Of a stretch of DNA of 5,237 bases, positions 1 to 5,237 are shown in pieces (position 1 is the stretch's first letter; each line of letters begins with the position of its first letter). Below the pieces are notes generated by a model. It ran no database searches and had not been told where the DNA came from. It saw nothing but the letters and a program-made list of their open reading frames with translations. This DNA is from Candidatus Aenigmatarchaeota archaeon (GTDB lineage: Archaea > Aenigmatarchaeota > Aenigmatarchaeia > QMZP01). Position numbers and translations under genes: made by a program. The DNA is taken from positions 1-5,237 of the forward strand of contig VGIZ01000053.1 of assembly GCA_016867675.1 (NCBI GenBank). Reading direction: 5' to 3'.

Positions 1-2554
1 CAACCGCTTGGGAGGTTGCTGTCATCCGCTCCTCCAGCTTCGCGTCAATGAGCTTCCTGTCAGCCTTCGGCCATTCCGTCAGATGCACGCTTGAGCCGAA
101 CAGCCCTGAATGGACATTCTCCGCAATGAACGGAGTGAACGGCGCCATCAGCCTGAGCAGCCTGTCCATCACGTAGTTCATCGCAGCCTGCGCAGCAGCC
201 TTGTCCCTGCCTTCATACCACGGGCTGACCCTGTCGCGGATTATCTTGATGTACATGCGCGAGAAGTCGTTGAGCATGAAGTCCACAAGCGCGCGCGATG
301 CCGCGTGGAACTCAAACGCTTCCATCTGCCTGGTGACGTTTCCAATCAGGGTGTTAATGCGCGACATTATCCATCGGTCTTCAACCTTCATCTGGGACGA
401 CCTGCCCTTCGGCAGCGCCGCCTTCTTGTCACCGTAGCTCTGCATGAACACGAAGGTGTTCCAGAACACGTTGAGGCTGCGCCCCATGTCCTTGGCCCTA
501 GCCAGGCTGAAGTTCTGCGTGTCCCATGGGGCGACGTCGGCGCAGCAGTAGAGGCGCAGCAGGTCCGCCCCAAGCTCCCTGTATGCGTCCTCTGCCCAGA
601 CGACATTGCCCAGCGACTTGCTCATCTTCTCGCCCTTCTCGTCAAGAGTCCAGCCGTTCAGGCAGCACGTCTCGTATGAGGAGCGCGAGAAGTTCGCCAC
701 CGAGGTCAGCAGCAGCGAATAGAACCAGCCCCTTATCTGGTCCTGGCTCTCGTCTATGAGGTCAACAGGCCACAGCTTCTCAAACAAATCCTTGTTCCTC
801 TGGGGGTATCCCAGGGAAGCCCACGGCGCTATGCCCGAGTCAAACCACACGGTCATGATGTCAGGGTCGCGGCTCATCTCGCCGCCGCACTTCCTGCATT
901 TCAGCCTGACCTTGTCCATGCTGACCTTGTCTATCTCTATGCTGTCAGGCAGCTTCTTCGCCGAGAGCTTCCCCAGCTCAGCCAGCGAGCCGACGACAGC
1001 AACCGAGGCGCACCTGCCGCACTTCCAGACAGGCAGCGGTATGCCCCAGAACCGCTGCCTTGTGACAGCCCAGTCAGGCGACTCAGCCAGCAGCGCAGCC
1101 ATGCGCTCCTGCGCGAATTCCGGCAGCCAGCGGATGGCCTTGTTCTCCTTCTGCATGACGTCGCGGATGTTGTCAATCTTCACGAACCACTGCCTGCTCA
1201 TCCTGTATATGAGCGGCGACTTGCACCGCCAGCAGAGCGGGTATGAGTGCGTTATCCTGCCTGCGTTGAGCATCAGGCCGCGGCTCTCTATGTATTCCAT
1301 TATCTCCCTGTCAGCCTTCTTCACGAACCTGCCCGCGAACCTGCCTGCGCCTTCTGTCAGGCAGCCCTTGTCATCAACAGGCGAAGGCTCTGCAAGCCCG
1401 CAGAGCTTGCCTATCCTGTTGTCCGCGTCGCCGTGTCCCGGCGCAATGTGCACAAGACCAGAGCCTGTCTCCATGTCAACGATGTGGCCGAACTCATCAA
1501 ACAACTCCGTCGACTTTTTTACAGATGTCTTTGAAGCCACCCTGGCCTTCATCACAGGCATGGAAAGGATGACCCTGTGGCCCTTTTCCGTTCTGTTGAT
1601 GTCCAGCTGCAGCGGCACATCAAGCACAGGCTCGTATTTCAGCCCCTCCAGTTTTTTCCCGCTGAACTTTTCCAGAACCCTGAACCCGATGTCCATCTCT
1701 GTGAGCGCTGTCAGGCGCTTCTCAGCGAGTATCAGCCTGCTGCCGTCTGACAGCTCAGCCTTCACATACTGCTCGCTGGGATGCGCTGCGATTGCCACGT
1801 TGGCAGGCAGCGTCCATGGCGTCGTCGTCCAGACCAAAAGGAATGTTTTATGCCATTGGTCATTGTCACTCTTCTCCTTTGCTGAACTTGGTGAAGTGGA
1901 GGGTTTAACTTTATCAAACCCCTTCACGGGGAACTTGACGAATATGCTCGGGTCTTCCACGTTCTTGTAGGAGTCGGTGGCCTCGTAGCCCGACAGCACG
2001 GTCTCGCACGACGGGCACCAGAAGCCGGGCCTCTGGCCCTCAACCAGCTGGCCGTTCTCGTGCATGTTCTTGAGCGTCCACCACCCGCTCTCCTTGTAGC
2101 TGTTGTCGGACGTCAGGTAGGGCTGGAGCCAGCCGCGCCATGCGGCAATCTTCCTGTACAGCTCCATCCAGACATGCTCGTTGCCCTTCGCCAGCTTCTT
2201 GCACTCGTCAATGAACCTTTCCGCGCCTATCTTCTCAACGATGTCCTTCTTGCCCTCTATGCCCAGCTTTTTCTCAACAGCGTTCTCTATGGGCAGGCCG
2301 CCGCAGTCAAAGCCTGGCTGCCACCAGACAGAGAAGCCCTGCATCTGCCTGAACTTGCCCCAGACGTCCTTGAAGGTGGTCGTCTTTATGTGCCCCACAT
2401 GCGGTATGCCGTTCACGTATGGCGGGCCGTCAAGCAGGTAGAACTTCTTCCGCCTGGCGTCAAATTTCACAATCTTCTCAGGCACGCCCTCCCTCTTCCA
2501 GTATGCCTGCACCTCCCTCTCTATTTCGTGGGGGCTGTAGTTCGTGGAAGCCAT
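1..2554 (-). CDS. ileS: Isoleucyl-tRNA synthetase, archaeal type (partial, C-terminus beyond left edge)
   Basis: Cytoplasmic class I aminoacyl-tRNA synthetase that charges tRNA-Ile with isoleucine using ATP and edits misactivated valine. The frame is open without a stop for 851 codons. The HIGH motif reads HVGH (residues 52-55), followed by GFDCGGLPIE (81-90). The CP1 editing domain has WTTTPWTLPAN (from W242) and TGSGLVHIAPGHGDAD (from T363). Likely zinc-binding Cys pairs are C180/C183, C512/C515 and C553/C556; the last two lie in the insertion before VWFDSG, which is typical of archaeal enzymes. RGWFYSLLLTS and KMSKS (643-647) complete the catalytic core, and an anticodon-binding helical domain begins near DRWIMSR. 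The WTTTPWTLP and GLVHIAPGHG motifs favour Ile over Val or Leu specificity. About 200 C-terminal residues are probably missing, judging from family length. The ATG is chosen because AGGA lies 5 bases upstream and the preceding gene stops 15 bases before it, so the two are probably cotranscribed. Confidence 0.95.
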   Translation of the reverse strand, partial: MASTNYSPHEIEREVQAYWKREGVPEKIVKFDARRKKFYLLDGPPYVNGIPHVGHIKTTTFKDVWGKFRQMQGFSVWWQPGFDCGGLPIENAVEKKLGIEGKKDIVEKIGAERFIDECKKLAKGNEHVWMELYRKIAAWRGWLQPYLTSDNSYKESGWWTLKNMHENGQLVEGQRPGFWCPSCETVLSGYEATDSYKNVEDPSIFVKFPVKGFDKVKPSTSPSSAKEKSDNDQWHKTFLLVWTTTPWTLPANVAIAAHPSEQYVKAELSDGSRLILAEKRLTALTEMDIGFRVLEKFSGKKLEGLKYEPVLDVPLQLDINRTEKGHRVILSMPVMKARVASKTSVKKSTELFDEFGHIVDMETGSGLVHIAPGHGDADNRIGKLCGLAEPSPVDDKGCLTEGAGRFAGRFVKKADREIMEYIESRGLMLNAGRITHSYPLCWRCKSPLIYRMSRQWFVKIDNIRDVMQKENKAIRWLPEFAQERMAALLAESPDWAVTRQRFWGIPLPVWKCGRCASVAVVGSLAELGKLSAKKLPDSIEIDKVSMDKVRLKCRKCGGEMSRDPDIMTVWFDSGIAPWASLGYPQRNKDLFEKLWPVDLIDESQDQIRGWFYSLLLTSVANFSRSSYETCCLNGWTLDEKGEKMSKSLGNVVWAEDAYRELGADLLRLYCCADVAPWDTQNFSLARAKDMGRSLNVFWNTFVFMQSYGDKKAALPKGRSSQMKVEDRWIMSRINTLIGNVTRQMEAFEFHAASRALVDFMLNDFSRMYIKIIRDRVSPWYEGRDKAAAQAAMNYVMDRLLRLMAPFTPFIAENVHSGLFGSSVHLTEWPKADRKLIDAKLEERMTATSQAV

Positions 2555-2569
2555 GTGATTCCTATTCCT

Positions 2570-2992
2570 CTATTTTTCGTCCCCGTTATATAAGGGCAGT
2601 TGCCCGTATCTTCTTTTCTCTTCCCTTAGCCAGCCAGGCATGCCGTTGATTATCCCAGCAAGCCTGCCTGTCACAGCCTCGCCGTTCAGCAGGTAGGGAT
2701 TGAGCAAAGTTGAAAGGGCAAACCTGTATTCGGAACAGGCAAGTTCATCATCCAGCAGCGGAAGCCCTGCGGCAATATGCCTGTTGGCGCATTCAAGCGC
2801 GGCCATGTATTCTTTGCATGTCGGGTGGCGCGCATTCATCATGTCAACCCCGCCGCTGCTTTTGGACGATGCGCACTCAAAATGGCCCAGGAATTCAGCC
2901 TTCGCCTCCTCAAGGGAGGGGGCAGCAGGCCCGCCTGGCACAGAGCCCGCCTCTCCTTCCGAACCCGTATCATGCAGTCTGTCGTGGCTCAT
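2570..2992 (-). CDS. Unknown 140-residue protein, first full gene of the ileS operon
   Basis: I do not recognise this protein. It begins with a Gly/Ser/Pro-rich, probably disordered stretch (residues 1-25), followed by mostly helical, charged sequence. There are four cysteines (40, 59, 68, 86), none in a CxxC pair. The C-terminal third contains LSTLLNPYLLNGEAVTG and ends in a basic/acidic tail. No signal peptide or membrane segment is visible. It is likely to be a real gene: a perfect Shine-Dalgarno GGAGGTG lies four bases before its ATG, the stop (TAG, 2572-2570) is 15 bases before the ileS start, and overlapping frames on the other strand have no comparable start signals. Its location suggests cotranscription with ileS. 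A role in tRNA charging or in controlling the operon would be guesswork. Confidence 0.7.
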   Translation of the reverse strand: MSHDRLHDTGSEGEAGSVPGGPAAPSLEEAKAEFLGHFECASSKSSGGVDMMNARHPTCKEYMAALECANRHIAAGLPLLDDELACSEYRFALSTLLNPYLLNGEAVTGRLAGIINGMPGWLREEKRRYGQLPLYNGDEK

Positions 2993-2996
2993 GATG

Positions 2997-3003
2997 CACC
3001 TCC
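2997..3003 (-). promoter_or_regulatory. Shine-Dalgarno sequence of the 140-residue gene
   Basis: The minus strand reads GGAGGTG followed by CATC and the ATG at 2992. This is a perfect match to the archaeal anti-Shine-Dalgarno (CACCTCC) at normal spacing. It fixes the start of the downstream gene and supports it being translated. Its first three bases can pair into the hairpin immediately upstream. Confidence 0.8.
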
Positions 3004-3024
3004 CGCCCAGAAACTGGGGCGAGA
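3001..3024 (-). promoter_or_regulatory. Hairpin between leader stop codon and Shine-Dalgarno, possible sequestering stem
   Basis: On the minus strand, 3024-3014 (TCTCGCCCCAG) pairs with 3010-3001 (CTGGGCGGGA) around a TTT loop. This gives 10 base pairs, including one G-U, with a single bulged C. The 5' arm starts at the base right after the leader-ORF TAA (3027-3025). The 3' arm ends inside the Shine-Dalgarno GGAGGTG (3003-2997), pairing its GGA. No T-run follows, so an intrinsic terminator is unlikely; a control on translation initiation fits better. The pairing was traced by hand and no folding energy was computed. Confidence 0.5.
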
Positions 3025-3102
3025 TTAACCTATGATAATGATGCCTATGATGATGTCAGAAATTCCTGCAATCCCCGCGCCGATTCTGCTTGCCATGGGC
3101 AT
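3025..3102 (-). CDS. Putative isoleucine-rich leader peptide of the ileS operon (25 aa)
   Basis: A short ORF starts at ATG 3102 (a second in-frame ATG is at 3096) and ends with TAA at 3027-3025. An in-frame TAG directly precedes the ATG, so the ORF cannot be longer. It begins MPMASRIGAGIAG and ends SDIIIGIIIIG. Ten of 25 residues are Ile, using all three Ile codons (5 ATC, 3 ATT, 2 ATA). No Shine-Dalgarno is visible, but a TATA-like box about 28 bases upstream would start a leaderless mRNA at this ATG. Its position ahead of an operon containing the isoleucyl-tRNA synthetase gene suggests a regulatory leader whose translation senses charged tRNA-Ile. Alternatives are a tiny hydrophobic membrane peptide, or a chance ORF produced by an ATC/ATT-rich low-complexity stretch. 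Translation is not shown by sequence alone. Confidence 0.45.
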   Translation of the reverse strand: MPMASRIGAGIAGISDIIIGIIIIG

Positions 3103-3127
3103 CTATAGATAATATGCACAGAAAAAG

Positions 3128-3133
3128 TTATAA
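3128..3133 (-). promoter_or_regulatory. TATA-like box for the leader/140-residue gene/ileS operon
   Basis: The minus strand reads AAGCTTATAAC, with the TTATAA core centred about 28 bases before ATG 3102. That is the usual archaeal TATA-to-start distance and predicts a leaderless transcript. The spacing and sequence resemble the box before kae1 (AAGTCTTATAT, about 26 bases before its ATG). The box lies only 12 bases beyond the purF stop, so the ileS operon can start independently of purF. An alternative AT-rich element (CATATTATC, about 3107-3115) would place the start inside the leader ORF. Confidence 0.45.
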
Positions 3134-3144
3134 GCTTGCATAGC

Positions 3145-4512
3145 CTACTTCCAAAACTCCTCGTTCACAGGGAACTTCCCATCCATGCATGCCATACACA
3201 GGTCGTCAAAGCCTATGGCCTCTACGAGGTCTTCCTGCGTTGGATAGCAAACAAAATCAGCATTAAGCTTCTTGGCGACGGCTGCCCCGATATCCTCAAC
3301 ACTGCCGCCAAGGCCATATGCTGCAAACCCCTTACTTCTGGGGTCCTTTATGCATGCATGTGTGAGAGGCGGACATGATATCACCGGATATATTTTTGTG
3401 GCACCAGCCCTTCTCAACTTGTATATCATCCCGTCCCTGAAGACAACGCCTCTGACTATACTATCATCGCCGACCGCAACCTTCCTGCCATGCACAAGAT
3501 TGGAGTTCATGTAGAACTTTACATTTGCAGCAAGCCTCCTTTCAGCCTCACTCTCGACTTGGAATGTTCTCTTAGCGCCGGGGTTCTTTATTGCGACTTC
3601 TTCGTATGGCACCATCTGGCCCCTTATCCTGCTCAGCTCCTGCTGGAAGCCTATGGCGACACCACGCCCCGAATCAGGCGAGGCCATCACAAGGTCGATA
3701 TCCCCCACCCTCTCCGCGTGCCGTCTGGCAAGCCTACACCCAAGGTCCTTCCTTGCTTCATAGACATTCCTTCCCTCTATTGTGGATGTCGGGTCCGCAA
3801 AGTAGACCCATTCGAATGCGCAGTGTGCGTGCTTTTCTTGCCTCAGCACCCTTGAGTCCATACCCCCATTTGTTACAACAACAACTTCGCCTGGCTCTAT
3901 ATCCTTCAAAAAATCTGCCTCCACACCCTCCAAGGCTTTGTTTTCGGATGTAACAACATATTTTCCATCCTTGCCCTTACCAAGGCAGAACGGCTTTATC
4001 CCCCGCGGGTCCCTGAATGCAACAAGGCTTACGCCGTCCTTGTTTCTGACAAGCGACGCCACGCAATAGGAACCTCTGCCGTTGAGCTTTTCCATGACCC
4101 TTTCAACCGCGGCATAGAAATCGTTTGTTTCATCCAGATACCTTGAGAACAACGTTCTCATCACGGAATCATTCTTTCCACCAAATCCAAGCATTATGCC
4201 ATCCATGGCAAGCGATATCGTATGGCCTTCGCCCCACTGCTCCACGGGCTGCAGGCCGCCCGCATCTTCGTAGAGTGTGTGTCCTATGGCTGCACTTGGT
4301 GCCATCTCCCTCAAGCCCTTCAGGCCTTTTGTCCTATCCCTGAAGAAATAATAAGCTAGCTGCCTGTCTTTGTCAGTATGAAACCCACCATCACGATAAA
4401 CGCTTATGCCGCAACCCTCCTCACCTCTATGCTGCATGGCCACGGTGCCAAGCAGCAATTCGTCTGCGACACTTTTGCCATCAACCGAATAAACTCCCAA
4501 GATACCTGACAT
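3145..4512 (-). CDS. purF: PurF-like amidophosphoribosyltransferase with degenerate glutaminase site
   Basis: PurF homologue of 455 residues, close to the usual length. PurF makes phosphoribosylamine from PRPP and glutamine, the first step of purine synthesis. The N-terminal Ntn-hydrolase domain (about 1-225) keeps QHRGEEG and FRDPRGIKPF. The phosphoribosyltransferase domain keeps PDSGRG (279-284), KNxxxxRTF and the PRPP loop DDSIVRG (349-355). Four cysteines match the [4Fe-4S] ligands of Bacillus-type PurF: C231 (CAFEWVYFADP), C387, C439 and C442 (CMAC). Oddly, the catalytic Cys of the usual MCGI start is Ser2, the glutamine-binding Arg of GHxR is Leu80, and the Asn of HNG is Asp104; the TT after the PRPP loop is VV. 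Glutamine use is therefore doubtful. ATG 4512 is preferred over TTG 4515 because it aligns with MCGI and has GGTGG four bases upstream. A short T-run (minus strand, 3126-3122) follows the TAG stop and may aid termination. Confidence 0.85.
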   Translation of the reverse strand: MSGILGVYSVDGKSVADELLLGTVAMQHRGEEGCGISVYRDGGFHTDKDRQLAYYFFRDRTKGLKGLREMAPSAAIGHTLYEDAGGLQPVEQWGEGHTISLAMDGIMLGFGGKNDSVMRTLFSRYLDETNDFYAAVERVMEKLNGRGSYCVASLVRNKDGVSLVAFRDPRGIKPFCLGKGKDGKYVVTSENKALEGVEADFLKDIEPGEVVVVTNGGMDSRVLRQEKHAHCAFEWVYFADPTSTIEGRNVYEARKDLGCRLARRHAERVGDIDLVMASPDSGRGVAIGFQQELSRIRGQMVPYEEVAIKNPGAKRTFQVESEAERRLAANVKFYMNSNLVHGRKVAVGDDSIVRGVVFRDGMIYKLRRAGATKIYPVISCPPLTHACIKDPRSKGFAAYGLGGSVEDIGAAVAKKLNADFVCYPTQEDLVEAIGFDDLCMACMDGKFPVNEEFWK

Positions 4513-4516
4513 CAAT

Positions 4517-4521
4517 CCACC
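4517..4521 (-). promoter_or_regulatory. Shine-Dalgarno-like GGTGG before purF
   Basis: The minus strand reads GGTGG, then ATTG, then ATG at 4512. The spacing suits the ATG and is too short for the TTG at 4515, so it favours the ATG start. The match to the archaeal consensus is partial. Confidence 0.4.
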
Positions 4522-4553
4522 ATTGTTTATGGCAATGATAGTTGATGCTAAGT

Positions 4554-4561
4554 CTTATATT
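4554..4561 (+). promoter_or_regulatory. TATA-like box for kae1, possibly shared with purF
   Basis: CTTATATT preceded by TAAG is centred about 26 bases before the kae1 ATG (4584), which predicts a leaderless kae1 mRNA. The reverse complement, AATATAAG, is also TATA-like. Read leftwards it would start purF transcription near 4531, giving an untranslated leader of about 19 bases that contains the GGTGG. No other convincing TATA element is visible in the 71-base gap between the two start codons. The kae1 direction is the stronger call. Confidence 0.5.
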
Positions 4562-4583
4562 CCCTTCGCTGCAAAGTGGGAAC

Positions 4584-5237
4584 ATGAAACCCGTGATATG
4601 CCTCGGCATTGAAAGCACAGCCCATACATGGGGGATTGCAATCGTTGACGGAAAGGGTAGGGTCCTCGCCAACGAGCGCGACATCTACCGCCCCCCTTTA
4701 GGCTGGGGCATCCACCCGACCGAGGCGGCGAAGCATCATGATGAGGTCGGAAGGATTGTTTATGAGAGAGCGCTGGAGAAAGCAGGCATTGGAATGAGCG
4801 ACATTGACTTTGTAGCCTGGTCGCAGGCGCCGGGCCTCGCGCCCTGCCTGCACAAGGGGCTCAACTTCGCGTTATCTATAGCCAAGAATATATCCTCCGC
4901 TTCATCAAGCTCAGCAAAGGAGATTCCATTGGTGGGGGTTAATCACTGCATCGGGCATATAGAGATAGGCAGGTTGTCCTCAGGCCTTCGCGACCCGATA
5001 ACGCTCTACACATCAGGCGCGAACACGCAGGTGCTCGGCTTCGTCCCGGGATTTGGCCGCGGACGCGGCAGGCAACCTGGCCGCTACCGCTGCTTCGGCG
5101 AGACCATGGACGTCGGCATCGGCAATGCGCTGGACAAGTTCGGCAGGGAGGCAGGGCTGGAGTTCCCAGCGGGTCCGAAGATAGAGGAGCTTGCGAAGTC
5201 CGGCTCCTACGTAGAGCTGCCCTACGTCGTGAAGGGC
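4584..5237 (+). CDS. kae1: Kae1, tRNA threonylcarbamoyladenosine (t6A37) synthesis enzyme (partial, C-terminus beyond right edge)
   Basis: Catalytic subunit of the archaeal KEOPS complex. It transfers the threonylcarbamoyl group from TC-AMP to A37 of ANN-decoding tRNAs. The visible 218 residues include the N-terminal ASKHA phosphate motif GIESTAHTWGIAIVD (8-22), PPxxGWGIHPTEAAKHH (37-52), QAPGLAPCL (81-89), the metal-binding NHCIGH with H121 and H125, LYTSGANTQ (141-149), RYRCFGETMDVGIGNALDKF (167-186) and GPKIEELAKSG. The family usually has VSGGNTQ; the Gly-to-Ala change resembles what I recall from haloarchaeal Kae1. Two loops look long: a Ser-rich stretch at 103-112 and an Arg/Gly-rich stretch at 155-165. 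The ATG has no good Shine-Dalgarno, but a TATA-like box sits at leaderless distance. About a third of the protein is missing, so fusion to Bud32, known in some archaea, cannot be judged. It is divergent from purF. Confidence 0.93.
   Translation, partial: MKPVICLGIESTAHTWGIAIVDGKGRVLANERDIYRPPLGWGIHPTEAAKHHDEVGRIVYERALEKAGIGMSDIDFVAWSQAPGLAPCLHKGLNFALSIAKNISSASSSSAKEIPLVGVNHCIGHIEIGRLSSGLRDPITLYTSGANTQVLGFVPGFGRGRGRQPGRYRCFGETMDVGIGNALDKFGREAGLEFPAGPKIEELAKSGSYVELPYVVKG

Noticed and set aside
110..679. Open plus-strand frame of 189 codons
   Set aside because: Antisense to the KMSKS and anticodon-binding part of ileS; the product is His/Arg/Val-rich without domains.
756..1970. Open plus-strand frame of 404 codons
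   Set aside because: It lies antisense to the IleRS coding region, whose motifs (CP1 editing, zinc Cys pairs) are continuous there. The plus-strand translation is Ser/Leu/Pro-rich with no recognisable motif.
2060..2593. Open plus-strand frame of 177 codons
   Set aside because: Antisense to the N-terminal catalytic part of ileS, including the HIGH motif; no start signals.
3001..3024. Hairpin read as an intrinsic terminator
   Set aside because: No T-run follows the stem in either direction, and it ends inside a Shine-Dalgarno sequence.
2700..3035. Plus-strand frames opposite the 140-residue gene
   Set aside because: The minus-strand gene has a perfect Shine-Dalgarno and operon spacing to ileS; the plus frames have neither.
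3028..3060. ATC/ATT-rich imperfect repeat read as a microsatellite or CRISPR-like repeat
   Set aside because: There are only two imperfect units of about 12-15 bases and no spacer pattern; the repeat is the Ile-run part of the leader ORF.
3025..3135. T-box riboswitch or tRNA gene upstream of ileS
   Set aside because: The leader is too short and has no T-box consensus or cloverleaf; T-boxes are also bacterial elements.
3490..3953. Plus-strand frames of about 120 codons opposite purF
   Set aside because: They mirror conserved PurF coding sequence and are rich in Pro/His/Cys, typical of antisense shadows.
4481..4684. Minus-strand frame of 67 codons across the purF-kae1 gap
   Set aside because: It overlaps the start of kae1 and the purF start codon in another frame, has no ribosome-binding site and no recognisable product.

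Overview
The window looks archaeal. The gene start at 4584 encodes Kae1, the archaeal/eukaryotic form of the t6A-synthesis enzyme, with its N-terminal, metal-binding and FGET motifs. The isoleucyl-tRNA synthetase has the archaeal-type Cys-pair insertion before its WFDSG motif. Two of the transcription starts I infer have TATA-like boxes about 27-29 bases before an ATG, as expected for leaderless archaeal mRNAs. I cannot name the lineage; the divergent motifs in IleRS, PurF and Kae1 suggest a poorly sampled archaeon, but that is inference.

Layout: three quarters of the window is transcribed on the minus strand. From right to left, these are a PurF-like amidophosphoribosyltransferase (4512-3145), a possible short leader ORF (3102-3025), an unknown 140-residue protein (2992-2570) and ileS (2554 to beyond the left edge; 851 residues visible, C-terminus missing). 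Divergently, kae1 starts at 4584 on the plus strand and runs off the right edge (218 residues visible). The purF and kae1 start codons are 71 bases apart, and this gap holds one TATA-like element that could serve both directions.

The most interesting region is 2993-3135. A TATA-like box is followed at leaderless distance by a 25-codon ORF in which 10 residues are Ile, ending in an Ile3-Gly-Ile4-Gly run. Directly after its stop codon lies a 10-bp G+C-rich hairpin whose descending arm includes the first three bases of a perfect Shine-Dalgarno sequence (GGAGGTG) for the next gene, which is followed 15 bases later by ileS. This is the layout expected for leader-peptide control of an isoleucyl-tRNA synthetase operon by Ile-tRNA supply. 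It is read from sequence only.

The second notable point is PurF. The PRPP-binding region and all four Fe-S-ligand cysteines are recognisable, but the glutaminase site has lost its catalytic Cys (now Ser), its glutamine-binding Arg (now Leu) and its oxyanion Asn (now Asp). It is therefore unlikely to use glutamine. Kae1 and IleRS may be functionally linked, since t6A is placed on ANN-decoding tRNAs, including tRNA-Ile.
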